Positions 45,459-57,636 of a stretch of 64,000 nucleotides of DNA are shown here, piece by piece. This stretch comes from Pyrenula massariospora (lineage: Eukaryota; Ascomycota; Eurotiomycetes; Pyrenulales; Pyrenulaceae). The stretch lies in the NCBI GenBank assembly GCA_021030905.1, contig JAGFMI010000006.1, forward strand, positions 248,001-312,000. The letters are read 5' to 3'. The translations under genes were made by a program, and so were the position numbers. Below the pieces are notes generated by a model that saw only the letters and a list, made by a program, of their open reading frames with translations, had not been told where the DNA came from and searched no databases. The stretch's first letter is position 1. The number at the start of each line of letters is the position of its first letter.

Positions 45459-48400
45459 ATGGGTTCGAACAAGATTGAAGATATAAGCTATGTCTCCGGA
45501 CAAGCGAACAAACCAATGTCGAAACCAGCGCATTGTCTAGAAACTAGAACACTCTCACAAGAGCTCGGGGCGAACGTGAGGGATGGACTGTCGGCCGGTG
45601 AAGCGAATATTAGATTGGAAGAATATGGCCGTAACGAACTCGATGACAGCAAAGGCGTTCAACCCATCAAAATTCTCATACGACAAATTGCAAATGCGAT
45701 GATGCTGGTAAGTCTAAGGAGATGGGGATTCTTTAATCAGAGTGCTGACTATGCAGGTCCTTCTCATTTCCATGGTCGTCTCTTTCGCGATACAGTCTTG
45801 GATTGAGGGAGGAGTTGTAGCCGCAGTGTTCTTCCTAAATGTGGTCATCGGCTTCAATCAAGAGTTCAAGGCCGAGAAGACCATGGATTCGATCCGTTCT
45901 CTCAGCTCACCAACAGCCAACGTCGTGCGTGACGGAAAAGCCATCAATATACCCACAGCCGAGGTGGTGCCTGGTGATATGGTCGAATTGAAAACAGGTG
46001 ACACTGTACCCGCTGATATCAGGTAAGTCGAGATTCAAGCATGCATTGCAAAGCTGACTTATGATTAGGCTGATTGAGGCAATCAATTTTGAGACTGATG
46101 AAGCCCTTCTTACTGGCGAATCTTTACCTGTACAAAAAGATCACGAGGCGACATTCGACGCTGACACTGGACCCGGCGATCGGCTGAACGTTGCTTTCAG
46201 CTCTTCAACGGTGACCAAAGGCAGGGGTCGTGGGATAGCTTTCGCTACTGGCATGAAGACCGAGATCGGATCAATTGCAGCAGCCCTCCGCGCAAAAGAC
46301 TCAAAGAAACGACCTGTGAAGCGACGACCAGATGGAACCGCAAGAGCACACCGCTATGCTGAAGCATGGACTTTAACCTTCACCGACGCAGTAGGACGCT
46401 TTCTTGGCGTCAACGTTGGAACGCCTCTCCAGAAAAAGTTGTCTAGGCTTGCAATGCTACTCCTTGGAGTGGCTATCATTTGCGCCATAATTGTGGTGTC
46501 ATCGAATTCTTTCTCGAGTAATAAAGAAGTCATCATCTACGCCGTAGCAACTGGTCTCAGTATGCTCCCGGCATCTCTTATCGTTGTACTGACTATCACT
46601 ATGGCGGTTGGCACGAAACGAATGGTGAAACGCCACGTTCGAGTTCGGAAAATTGATGCGCTTGAAGCTTTGGGTGCCGTCACCGACATCTGCTCTGATA
46701 AGACTGGAACGTTGACTCAAGGAAAGATGGTTGCCAAAAAGGCATGGATTCCGTCCAAAGGCACGTACTCCATTGGGCAATCAAATGGTCCTTTCAACCC
46801 AACGGACGGAGAGATCAGCTTTTCACCTCATCAGCCTTCGGCAATGAATACAGAGAAAGGTGCAGATGGAGAGAACACTCACTACGAAGCACTATTGCGA
46901 GACAACGGTCCTCTAGAAGATTTCTTGAATGGTGCAACACTTGCTAATCTTGCCACTGTCCATGAGAAGGACGGAGAATGGACAGCCCGAGGAGATCCAA
47001 CAGAGATTGCTATCCAGGTGTTCGCCTCTCGTTTTGACTGGAACCGTGAAAGATGGACGTCTGGCGAGCGACCACTTTGGAAACAGCTATGCGAGTACCC
47101 TTTTGATTCAGACGTCAAGAGAATGTCTGTCATCTTTGAAAACACGAACACTAACCAGCAGGTTGTGTTTTCCAAGGGAGCAGTCGAACGAGTTCTTGAT
47201 TCATGCAGCACGATTGAATGGAACGAGAGCGAAGTCGTTGAGCTTACAGAAGAGCACGAAAGAAAAATTCTCAACAACATGGAAGCATTGGCGAAACTTG
47301 GCCTCCGAGTCCTTGCCTTAGCACGCCGAAGCTATTCTCGAAACAACCGTCGCGCTAGCAGAGAAGGACCGCCAGATCGTGCTCATGTTGAGAACAACCT
47401 CACTTTCATGGGGCTGATTGGCCTTTATGATCCTCCCCGGCCAGAGTCAGCAGGATCTGTCAAAGCCTGCCATGGCGCCGGCATTCAAGTGCACATGCTC
47501 ACTGGAGACCACCCAGGCACCGCCAAAAGCATAGCTTCGCAAATTGGAATCCTGCCCGAGCAAGAGCTAGTCAGTAAGCCGGTGTCTGACGCGATGGTAA
47601 TGACTGCAAAGCAGTTTGACTCCTTGTCCGATGATCAGATCGACCGCCTACCTGTTCTGCCTCTTGTTATTGCTCGATGTGCACCACAGACGAAAGTCAG
47701 AATGATCGAAGCTCTACATCGCCGCAAACTCTTCTGTGCCATGGTAAGCTCCCAAGATATCCCTGTTGTTAACATTCGCTCACATTCTTAACAGACAGGC
47801 GACGGTGTCAACGATTCACCCTCGCTCAAACGTGCCGACATTGGCATCGCCATGGGCCTATCAGGCTCCGACGTCGCCAAAGACGCTTCCTCCATCGTCC
47901 TCACAGACGACAACTTCGCCTCAATCCTAAACGCCATCACCGAAGGCCGCCGCATGTTCGACAACATCCAAAAATTCGTCCTGCACCTCCTCGCCCAAAA
48001 CATTGCCCAAGCCTGCACCCTCCTCATCGGCCTCGCCTTCAAAGACGAAACCAACCTCTCCGTCTTCCCCCTCTCCCCTGTCGAAGTCCTCTGGGTCATC
48101 ATGATCACCTCCGGCCTGCCCGACATGGGCCTCGGCATGGAAGACGCGGCGCCCGACATCCTCGACCGCCCCCCGCAGAGCCTCAAGCGCGGCATCTTCA
48201 CCGTCGAGATCCTGGTCGATATGCTCGCCTACGGCCTCTGGATGGCCGCGCTGTGCCTCGCCGCCTTCTCGCTCGTGCAGTACTCCTGGGGCGACGGGGA
48301 TCTGGGCGTGAATTGCAACGCGGCGTACTCGGCGCGGTGTGACTCGGTGTTCCGCGCCCGCGCCACGACGTTTGTGGCGATGACGTGGTTCTCTGTCTTC

Positions 48401-48787
48401 CTCGCGTGGACTACGGTAGATATGCGGAGGTCGTTCTTTCGTATGCGGCCCGGCGAGGGGAGGTACTTGACGCAGTGGATGCGGGACGTGTGGCGGAATC
48501 AGTTTTTGTTCTGGAGCGTGATTGCCGGGTTTGTGACGGTTTTTCCGACGCTGTATATCCCTGTTATTAACCGGGAGGTGTTTCGGCATACGGGGATTAC
48601 GTGGGAGTGGGGGATTGTGTTTATTGAGGCGGTGCTGTTTGTTATGGGGGTTGAGACGTGGAAGTGGGGGAAGAGGGTTTTCTTTCGGTGGAGGGAGGAG
48701 GGGAGGGGACAGGGGATGAGGGATGAGGAGGGTGGGGTGTTTGAGAGGTATTTGAGTACGGAGGTTAGTGAGAAGGGGGAGGCTTGA
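45459..48787 (+). CDS. P-type cation ATPase, type IID (ENA-like Na+/K+ exporter)
   Basis: Plasma-membrane or endomembrane pump that expels Na+ or K+ at high salt or pH. Four exons (45459-45707, 45757-46022, 46069-47743, 47795-48787) give 1060 aa. An N-terminal cation-ATPase segment (DGLSAGEANIRLEEYGRNEL) is followed by two helices. LLTGESLPVQ is the actuator motif, and DICSDKTGTLTQGKM holds the phosphorylated Asp near residue 410. FSKGAVERVL is in the nucleotide domain, and TGDGVNDSPSLKRADIGIAMG is the hinge. The C-terminal helices have the ENA pattern (LSPVEVLWVIMITSGLPDMGLGMEDA). All catalytic motifs are intact. The last exon shifts sharply to C-ending and then G-ending codons. Its TATA box and distant STRE cluster fit a stress-induced gene. 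Confidence 0.95.
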
Positions 48788-49723
48788 GGGAGAGGAGAGG
48801 AATGAGTCCCGGATGGTTCAGACTGGAAAGTCGAGTTTGTATGAAACTGAATTCAGCTTGTGTTTATGTTAAGAAGCTAATATATGATGTTCAAAGCCGA
48901 AATGTATGTTCTAGATTAGGTAGCAAGATATATTCCGTCCATGATTAACTCCACTTCTTATCTGCCGCTAGCTTTTACATCGTGGTGGCGACCATCTCTG
49001 CCTTTCCAATACAGGAATACCGGGAACGATGATAATTATAGAGGGTTTTACAGCAAGGAAAGCGTGACATCACGCGTCTACTTGGTTTTAAAACGCCCTG
49101 TGAGTATTCACTAAATGATCTGGTGTGATGAGAAGAGCTCTATGTTGCATTGTAGAGGTATTATGCCTTGATCGATCGGACTTGCTGGCTGGAATAGTCC
49201 GACTGATATTTGAGCATCCACAGGGCTGCGCTAAGATGACCGATCATAGGGGGGTCTAGTGCTTTGTATAGGACAGGCAGGTGGTTATAGGAGACATAGC
49301 AAGGTGGCAGTCTACTCTTCCCGGGCTTATTTGTCGTACAAGTTTCAGTTTCCAGGCTCGATGGTTTAGCGTGAGCGATAGTCTCAAGCGTGACTGAGTT
49401 AGGGAACAAGTTTGCCTTCAGAGCGCAACTTGAAATATCAAAGTCATACGAGAACAACATAGGACTAGAATGAGTCAGCGGAAACTAGAGAGCCAACTGT
49501 GCGAGAAAAGTGTGCTTTACCAGATCATGTAGTGGTCAAAGTGCCGAAGTGTCTTTCCGCCGCTCAAGACACGTCGGCTATATCCAATTTCCTCAGACTC
49601 TAGGCTGAGATTGACCAAGCTAGAAACGCTCCCTCAGTCTCATTGGAGACTATTCCTGCACCAAGTTTTGTCTTCCGGAAATACTCTAGAACTTCAAATT
49701 TTTGTCTTCTTCGACCCTGTACC
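48788..49723. other. Convergent gap, ATPase / Y14
   Basis: The two genes end towards each other here. A 99-residue minus frame at 49161-49460 has no motif and is probably chance. No repeat seen. Confidence 0.4.
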
Positions 49724-50284
49724 TCATTCCACGTCTTCCTTAGGGCTGCGACTCCGGCTCTTGCTCTTGCTGCGGCTCCGGCTTCGGCCTCCTCTTGCAC
49801 GACCACCTCGAGGACCTCGCCCTCCTTTAGATTTCCCTTCTTGTGGTGGGGGTCGGACAAAGGCGAAGTCCACGGAGATTGTTTGGTCGAGTAACTTAGT
49901 ACCGTTGAGGGCTTTGATGGCGGCTTTTGCTTCGGGTTGCGTTGGGTATTCGATAAGTGCATAACCCTAGTATTTCCAGGTCATTCATAATGTTCCCGGT
50001 TCTATGCAAGTTGGATAGCAGAAAATTACCTTGACGTATCCTGTTCTCCGGTCGAGATTGAGGTGAATATTCTTGATGTCTCCGTACTCGGCAAACAGAT
50101 CCGTTAAGTCTTCTTCAGAAGCCTCCTCGTGGATGTTTGTCGCAATGACAATCCAACCCTCAATACTTCGCACAGCGACAGCGTTAGCAGCTGTACGAGC
50201 TTCGCTACCAGCCGAGGGTTTCGACGTCCCATTTTGGGGTGCTTCGGCTGGGGGGCCGGAATCAATTTCCATTTCTGTAGACAT
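49724..50284 (-). CDS. Exon-junction complex RNA-binding protein Y14 (RBM8A)
   Basis: Core protein of the exon-junction complex, deposited upstream of spliced junctions with Mago. Two exons (50284-50030, 49966-49724) with a 63-base intron give 165 aa, close to the human protein. The single RRM starts [19 protein letters not shown] near residue 42, with RNP2-like IVIATNI and RNP1-region GYVKGYALIEY joined exactly across the splice. The C-terminus is the family's Arg/Ser/Gly tail ([20 protein letters not shown]...). The acidic N-terminus is also typical. Its presence fits an intron-rich filamentous fungus, since budding yeast lacks it. Foldback copy B lies about 170 bases upstream of the start. 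Confidence 0.95.
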
Positions 50285-52049
50285 TGTGGTCTATGGTAAT
50301 GGTGGTAGCAGTGATCGAAAATTTTAAGGTAGAGTTGTCCTGTATAAAACTGTCCCCCGGCCCTACACTCAAGGACCGATTTTCAAGCCTTAGGACTGTT
50401 AGTCGATGCCAAGAACGCAGAAATGCGCGCTCAACCTGTTTCGGGTGCCGGCGAGGCTTGGGGATAGAAATCGTGGCCCGAAGCCCCCCTACCGGCTAAT
50501 AATCGGCCTGAAGGGGGGGCCACGACTTCTGTCCCAGCCGGCCCAGCCTCGCGGGGCCTATGCTCACCCCTTCTCATTCCCAGCCCTTTATTTCATCCTC
50601 CTTAAGTCTAAGCTATTCGTGATTTCTGCTGCGCCTAGAAACGAAAGAAATAAGGGGGCAGTGCATACAAAGTCCGCTGGAGGTAGCGCACAAAATTAAT
50701 GCCTACTATGCCTTCATCTGCAGTAGGCACGGCTAAGCAAGCGCGAATCCAAGCGCCAAATTCGGGCGCTTAAAGATTTCTGGGCAGACAGGTTCCTGGA
50801 GCCAACCGATGGGTGTCGTGAGTGTCCTTGGGAAGGGAAACCGCGAGCTGGTAAATCTGCCGATACATCTTCCGGGACGGATTACGCGTTTTAGGTTGGA
50901 CGGCCCTCGAAGGATGCTGGATACCTTTTGGGGTCCGGCAGCGCCTGTGGGCCGATCGCCATTTTACAAAAGCAGAAACTCTGAGCGAGATGAGTCTTAT
51001 ACGAGTACATGCAAATCAAATTCACTCAGATGTGCTTGACAGCTTGCGATAGATCAGAATCGATATCCTTGTCAGTGCCAAATCGTCGCCGATGAGAAGT
51101 CTTGCAGCCTGGATAGAACATCAGCCTGCGATCAAAAAAGCATGTGAAATTCTAACTTTCCCATGCTATCGTCAATTGCCGGTGAATCATTTGCTAGCAT
51201 CTTTGGCAAACATTGCGGCGTTCCTTGGTTCGCCCCCAATAATGTCTTCCCTTACCCTGTCGTGCCCTCGCAGCGTTTTAGGGAACTGGTCATCAAGACA
51301 CTCAAGTAACTAGGACCATATCATCTGCATGGTGTTTCGTACAGAAAGGAGGGAATAGATGGCAACTAAAAATCCAGTATGATTCGCTGACAGGGAAGCC
51401 CTTAAGGGCGGAATTTCCTGCAGCGATTCCAGGTACATATCCTCTACAGGCCCCGCTAATACCGTTCTACATAATTTTTATTCGACAGTCAGCTCCTATT
51501 GTTAGGGCCTTCGGGCATAAGCGAGCAAGCCTGAGCCTGACCCGAAATCCTGGCAGCTGGTTGCAGGAAGCGCTTGCACACTCCGATATCTCACGCATGA
51601 CATGTCGGCTGAGGTTCGCTCGAAACGTCTTCTCTGCATCGACATGCACTGAGATCTCCAGAACCTTGACGCTGCCCATGGGTGACTCGTCATAGGTGGT
51701 TGCCCTGCAGTGAGGGGCGGGGGCTGCAAAATCGCGCTTGCAAAAGCGACAATAACCTGAACTGCACAGCAAAAAATGATTCGCTCAGCCTGCAGGAAGC
51801 TGTGAATGCTCTAATCCACCAGTAAGCCATTTATGCTTTCAAAATGCTTTGTAATTGCATGTGCTGTTTCAAATTCTTTCTAGTCTTTTTCAGCTCAATG
51901 CTATGGCGTACAATGGCGGCTACTCATCCGGACGGAAACGAGCAGGGCACTTATAGAGATTTTGAGCCTTACACGTTCTTGATTTCGACCATCGCTCGGT
52001 AGACCAAATCGACCGTCAACGGAAGCCGCTTTATTTAAACGCAGCCAAA
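50285..52049. other. Intergenic, 1.8 kb, with foldback copy B
   Basis: Divergent region between Y14 (-) and the 804-aa membrane protein (+). Apart from the foldback element at 50451-50552 I see no gene or repeat. Small frames at 50.8-51.8 kb have no motif. Confidence 0.45.
50451..50552. repeat. Foldback element, copy B (~102 bp)
   Basis: The ends GCGAGGCT and AGCCTCGC are perfectly complementary. The inner arms GGGATAGAAATCGTGGCCC and GGGCCACGACTTCTGTCCC pair with only two mismatches, both G:U-compatible in RNA. The 25-base core (50483-50507) is identical to copy A. As RNA it would fold into one long hairpin with a small loop around CTAATAA. It lies about 170 bases upstream of the Y14 ATG, possibly in its promoter or 5' UTR. 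Confidence 0.75.
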
Positions 52050-54680
52050 ATGGCAGAAACGCAAGCGGATATCAATTATCCTGTCTATACAGGGGTTTGG
52101 ATCAATTGGTCTTTTGGTGGAAGAATTAAGGGATCAACAATCACTCTAGACCATCGTCAAGGAGCTCTACTTACAGCTTTTTTAGCTGTCTTCATTGCCT
52201 TTGCTGGTTCTCGATTCTGGCGGATCTTGTGTTTCATTTTACATCAGCTTCTAACGAAATCGACAATCCCTCAAGATGGACTATATCACCAACGTCAAGC
52301 CATTTTACGTAATGCGAGCGATGAAAAAATGGCATTTCTGAATTTTTCTCGGATTCTTTTTGCGTGGCGCCAAAATGCTAAGCGACCTTATTATCGAATG
52401 GTTCCAATTATCGGGCTCTCTTTACTCATTACTATTGCTTTCGGGCTTGCCAGCATTTTCTCGTCGAGAATAAGTTCAAGCATGGGTAATGAAGTGCTTA
52501 TTTCAAGCTCAAATTGTGGTATTCCGAGCCCATTTACGCCTGCGCACCCTACACTGAGACAAGAGAATGCTATTTTTCGTCCATGGCTTGGTGAAAGTCT
52601 GACGTCGTTCGCTAATTATGCTCAGAGATGTTACGCGAGCTCTTCTGGAAACGGTTCTGCAACAGAAAGAGGTAGCTGTGTACCTTTTGTAAGAACTAGA
52701 CTTTCTAGTACTGTCGATCGGAATGCTAGTTGCCCATTTGAAGAGAGAATTTGTCGTCTTCAGAATCAGAACATTAAAATTGATTCAGGGTATATCGATT
52801 CGCAGAGTCTCGGGCTAAATCTTCCTGTCGATCTCCAATTTAAATTTAGGAGGATTTTACAATGCGCGCCATTACAGAGCAATGATTACCAAAAGATTGT
52901 CAACTACTCGCAGGACAAATCCTATATGCAATACTTCTATGGACCTGGGCTGAGGTCATCACAACCTACTACTTTCACCGCTGAATTTGTGCAGCAGTCG
53001 GCAGAAGAGTTGGCGTGGCAGGTTTTCTCTACGACAAATGCAGGGTACGGACTCTAGTACGTCTCCCCACGCGAAAGATGACAGCATATCAAAAGTTTTT
53101 CTCATGCTAACCTGTGGAAGTACGGTCACTTGCTTCGTTTACAATGGCTCTTGTGATAACTACTTATCAAACTTTATTCCAACCAAGGAACTCGTGCAAG
53201 CTGATGGCGACGTCGCTTTAATTTTCCTTTCGGCTAATGGTATCAGATATACTGGCCCAGTCGATGATGAGTTATATGCTGCACATCGTACTATTAACGG
53301 TAGTAGTGATTATTTGACATCTGCAGTATTTCCGGGCACACAATCTTTCTACCTGTCAGATAATCCAGCCTCTGTCCTAGGATGTAAGGAGCAGTACCAA
53401 AGCTGTAATCCAACACTACCAGCTGAACAAGGTTGTTCTCCTCTTGAAGGTTTAGAGAAAATAGGTTTCACTCACCAAAACCCAAGAACAAGAAGGGAGA
53501 TGGCTCTCAATTTTGGGGTTGGCTTTTACCCATTAAAAAATGTGGTAGATCAACTTGGATCATCTGCGCTAATTGCTCGATTAAGCTTATCTCAAACTCA
53601 GCAAGCACCTTTACCGGTAAACCAATGGCAGCAAGAAGTCGAGAACTGGTACAATATTAGTATGACCGCTTCTCAAGGAGCTGTTGTACAGAATGCTATC
53701 GGCCCAGGAAGTTCTAATATACTGAAATTCTTTTGGAAGAAGCCAAGTAACGATGTGGAATCATTGATATGTAAAAATCAGGTAAATCCTATTCCCCTTG
53801 TATCTTCCTTTCTTATGAGGGTTCCATTTGTGAAGAAGCTTAATTGTGAAGTCACTTAATCGACGTTTGAGTCCCACAATTTTACTATTCTGTATGCCTT
53901 GTCTTACTGACCTCCTCACAGAAAATCATCTCTACATCTTATGCAAATTTCTCGACTTTGTGGCTTGTTATAATCTTGACTATTGGTCTTGTAATAGTTC
54001 TTCTGGAGGTGTCAATCGAAACAGTCATTACTCGGCTAGAACGCCACAACATCATAGGATTTTCGAGTATCGAGTGGTCCGGCAATGATACCCTTCAACT
54101 TCAACGGATGGCTCATGAAGAACTTGGGCTTGGCGATTGGGACCAGCGTAAAGGAAAAGGTATTCCTGTCACACGGAATAATCAACTTCTCGGCATTTTT
54201 ACTGCGACAGATTCAGAATATCCAAAGCTCGTCAATCCGAACTCGGCAAAACAGCATCCCGAAGGTGTTACCAATCTCGACGGGGATCAGGGTGGCGCAG
54301 AGAGTGCAAGCGAAATAAAGCTCAATGAATGTCCATCTAGTCACTCCTCGCATTACAACAGCCCCAGTAGCGTTGGCCACAACGAACCCGATTGTCCCGA
54401 TAGTCCACCGTATAACATCAGTCAGGGTCCACCAAGCGCCTCGCCAGACGGCAGCAACAGCATCATGAACAAGTTTTCAACTGAGCACTATGACAAGAGC
54501 CAGCATGGAAGCGTTACGGTTGATTCTTTGGAAGACCAAACAATATCAGCGCCCGAATCTTCTAAGAAACACCAACTTTTTAAAACCCAGACTGAGAAAT
54601 CCTACAGCTTTGCGGTACGTGCACAATCTAGGACTAATAAGTGTACGCTTTGCAACTCTCCAGAAACCAACACAGCGTAA
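52050..54680 (+). CDS. Hypothetical two-helix membrane protein, Cys-rich lumenal part
   Basis: I do not recognise a family. Three exons (52050-53044, 53121-53781, 53922-54680) close in frame to 804 aa. The first intron has a textbook GCTAAC branch site. A hydrophobic helix lies near residues 37-60 (GALLTAFLAVFIAFAG), a second near 113-135 (MVPIIGLSLLITIAFGLASIF), and a third near 560-580 (LWLVIILTIGLVIVLLEVSI). The region between the last two is about 420 aa with many Cys and N-glycosylation sequons, so it is probably outside the cell or in the lumen. The C-terminal 220 residues are polar and low-complexity. Base composition is more AT-rich than the core genes. Large orphan proteins of this layout are common in Leotiomycete genomes, but I cannot assign a role. 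Confidence 0.8.
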
Positions 54681-56047
54681 GAGGAAAGAGGCGGATAGAA
54701 CGAGAATCCGACTGGTCATCATTATGTGCGCTTTGAGGCTCTATTTCATATCTCCCATACCATCTCACAAACTCCATTTTACACAGAGCATCAGATGGCA
54801 CGGCAAGATCTCATTTCGCTCTTTAGTAAAGCTACGGCCACGACTTATCCTTCCCTAAGCGTTTTGGCGTTTACTCGATCGACGACTTTTTGCTAACCCC
54901 AGAGCCGACACCGTTCATCTAAAGTAGAACACAATACATGTTCATGACAAGACTGATTTCTCTGTTATCAAGCGTTTGTTCCCTAACGTGATAGTCAGAC
55001 AGAGCTGCGAGACTTGCTATTCCCTTTCAAGATGTTGCCTAGTCCGAGCTATCGAGATCCACAACGCAGGTAGCCGCAATAATCTTTACCTTGCTCTTCA
55101 ATTATGCTCGATCATGACATAGGAAATAAAACTCTCATCAATCGGACCAGCTGGTCACGCTCTTCGCATTGAGTAGCATAAAATTAAAGGACGTTACTCA
55201 TCGAGGAGCCCTTGTAATAATCCACAGTGCGAGTCAAGTCGAAGCTTGGGATACTTACCTCGCTATTATTGTGCCATACTAAGCGTCGGCCGTTGCTTCA
55301 GCCGTATATGCTATATCGTCGCGCCATCAGGCTGCCTACGAGCAGGAGTGGCCACTCTAGAGTTATTGTGACTTGTACGAAGGGAGCTCTCCGCGCATCT
55401 ATATCCTCTTCTGGTGCTAAGACCATTACTATCGATAAGCATTAAAGCCATCCCGGGAACCACGTCGCTTCCCCCACGTGTGCAGCTTAAGTTGGCACCC
55501 TGTGACATAGACTGCGCCTTAAAAACATCAATAACTACCCTTGACCGGTGGATAGAAATCGGTGTCTTTGCTTTGTCATGATGCCCGACCTATTTCCCCC
55601 CCCCCGCATCCTCCTAGGTCAGCTGTGGTTGAGATTGGCAGTGGGTAAATCCGTCCGCACATTATCGAGAGAAGCGAAAAACGGCAACCGTGTGTGTAGG
55701 ACTCAAGCTTTTTACTGACCTATTCCTGTGCAGAAGCAAGCAGACTGGCTTCTGAAGTGCCTTGTACTCGACAACCGCTAGAGAGCTCTTATAGAGGCAT
55801 CATGCTTGCTTCTTCGTGTCGTACTTCCTCTATACCTTACCCATGTTGGTAGATAGTAGTAACTCGCATGGGTCATACTAACTTCAGTCAGCAGATCAGG
55901 ACTCGTATCACGAAGAGCGAAGTTCCTTCTAGTTAGGTAGGTTCGAGCCGAATTGAAAGTGTTAATTCTTCAATATGTTTCTTTCCTCCTTGCAATGTAT
56001 ATTCCTTTGGACGCGAAGACGCACTCAAGCTTTAATAACGTGACACA
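54681..56047. other. Intergenic, no gene supported
   Basis: Same-strand gap. I noticed a run of ten C at 55596-55605 and otherwise nothing I can support. Small frames look like chance. Confidence 0.45.
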
Positions 56048-57636
56048 ATGGGACTTTACCGGTGCATTCATTTGACACTTCTTCTTTTCTCGACTACAAG
56101 ATCAGCTGCCAACCGAGACTACGAATACATCATTGCTGGTGCCGGTCCTGGCTGTGGACCCTTGGCGGCCAACCTTGCTAAAGCTGGTCATTCTGTTCTT
56201 CTTCTTCTAGAAGCAGGAGATGATCAACCAGATAACACTAACATTAATGTTGTTGCAAAAAACGTTCTCGCCTCCAACGACCCTAAAATAAGACGGGATT
56301 TTTTCGTCAAGCACTCTAGCGATACAGATCTTGAGCTCAAGTATGAATATCTAACGTGTCGTACAACAAATGGTTCCTTTTATATCGGCCTTGATCCTCC
56401 GCCTAGCGCGACGCAGCTCGGCATATGGTATCCCAATGCTGCTACAGTAGGCGGATGCGCGACACATAATGCGGCAATAGCGCTGCTACCAAGCGATGCG
56501 GACTGGAGTTGGATCGCCTACATCACCGGCGACGATAGCTAGACTGCTGAGAATATGCGGAAATACATAAGAGAGGTCGGAGCGAATTTACACTTGCCTA
56601 TCGGGACTGCCGGCCATGGCTTCAACGGTTACTTGAATATCAATCAGAACAACGTTTCGTGGTTGAGTACGCGAAGTGACGGGAAAACTCTGGCAGAACT
56701 TGCCGTCGAAACTTTTACAGTAGATGCGAGTCAGCTCATGATAGTGCTTGAAGGGAATATCAATTCAAACAAGGCACAATCGGCAGAGCCTTTGCTTCCA
56801 GAGAAATAATTATCTCTGGTGGTACCTTCAGCAGCCCACAAATACTTAAAATAAGTAGCATTGGACCCCCTGAGGAACTTTCGAAGTTTGGCATACTAAT
56901 AGCCAAAGATCTACCAGGTGTCGGAACTAATCTGGGGGACAACTACGAAGGGGAGATCCTCTCATCAGCCGCCAACCCTCTCCGGGGTAAGGGTGGCCTC
57001 TTGCCTTTCTTGCTGAAGTCTTCGGTGGCTCAAGGAACTCGGGATATCTTCATGTGGTGTGGTCAATTTGCTTTTGAAGGCTTCTGGCCAGGTAACCGCA
57101 ACAGTGATTACACTCCAGCTACCTACGACTGCTCTCTAGTCGTGTTGAATCTCCGTAGCCAAGCCGGTAGAGTACTCTTGCGTTCCACTAATCCTCGCGA
57201 CACTCCAGACATCAATCTTGAGTATTTTGCTGAGGGTAGCGACAAGGATCTGCAGTCCATGATTGGAGCTGTTCAATAGGCCCTCGAAAATGTCCTTCGC
57301 CGTGCCCCAGATGATCTTCAGCCATGGCGAGAGGAGCATCCATGTGTCAATAGTACTATCAGTAACAACAGCACAACTTGTTCAGAGGAGCAACAAAGGG
57401 AGTACTTGAATCTTCAGGCTTGTCTTCATCATGCAAGTGGGACATGTGCAATTGGCGCAGACGACAACGCCTATGCCGTCCTGGGCTCCAAATTTCGTGT
57501 ACGAGGCGTTCAAAATCTGCGAGTCGTCGATGCATCCGCCTTCCCTCGAAGTCCTGGAGCGTTCCCCGTGCTCCCAACTTTCATAACCAGTGAAAAAACA
57601 ACGGACGACATACTGGCAGATGCGAAGTCATCATAA
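56048..57636 (+). pseudogene. Broken GMC-family oxidoreductase
   Basis: Remnant of a secreted glucose-methanol-choline FAD oxidoreductase. The start is intact, with a signal-like leader (MGLYRCIHLTLLLFSTTRSAAN) and the FAD fold YIIAGAGPGCGPLAANLAKAG. Later family blocks are readable: YPNAATVGGCATHNA, HGFNGYLNINQNNVSW, IISGGTFSSPQILKISSIGP, DLPGVGTNLGDNYEG, and the C-terminal HHASGTCAIG...VVDASAFP with its active-site His. Two in-frame stops (56540-56542 and 57277-57279) and a frame change near 56780 with loss of a middle segment break it. Introns cannot explain both stops. The otherwise good conservation suggests loss was recent. It may originally have been an aryl-alcohol oxidase or similar AA3 enzyme. 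Confidence 0.85.
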
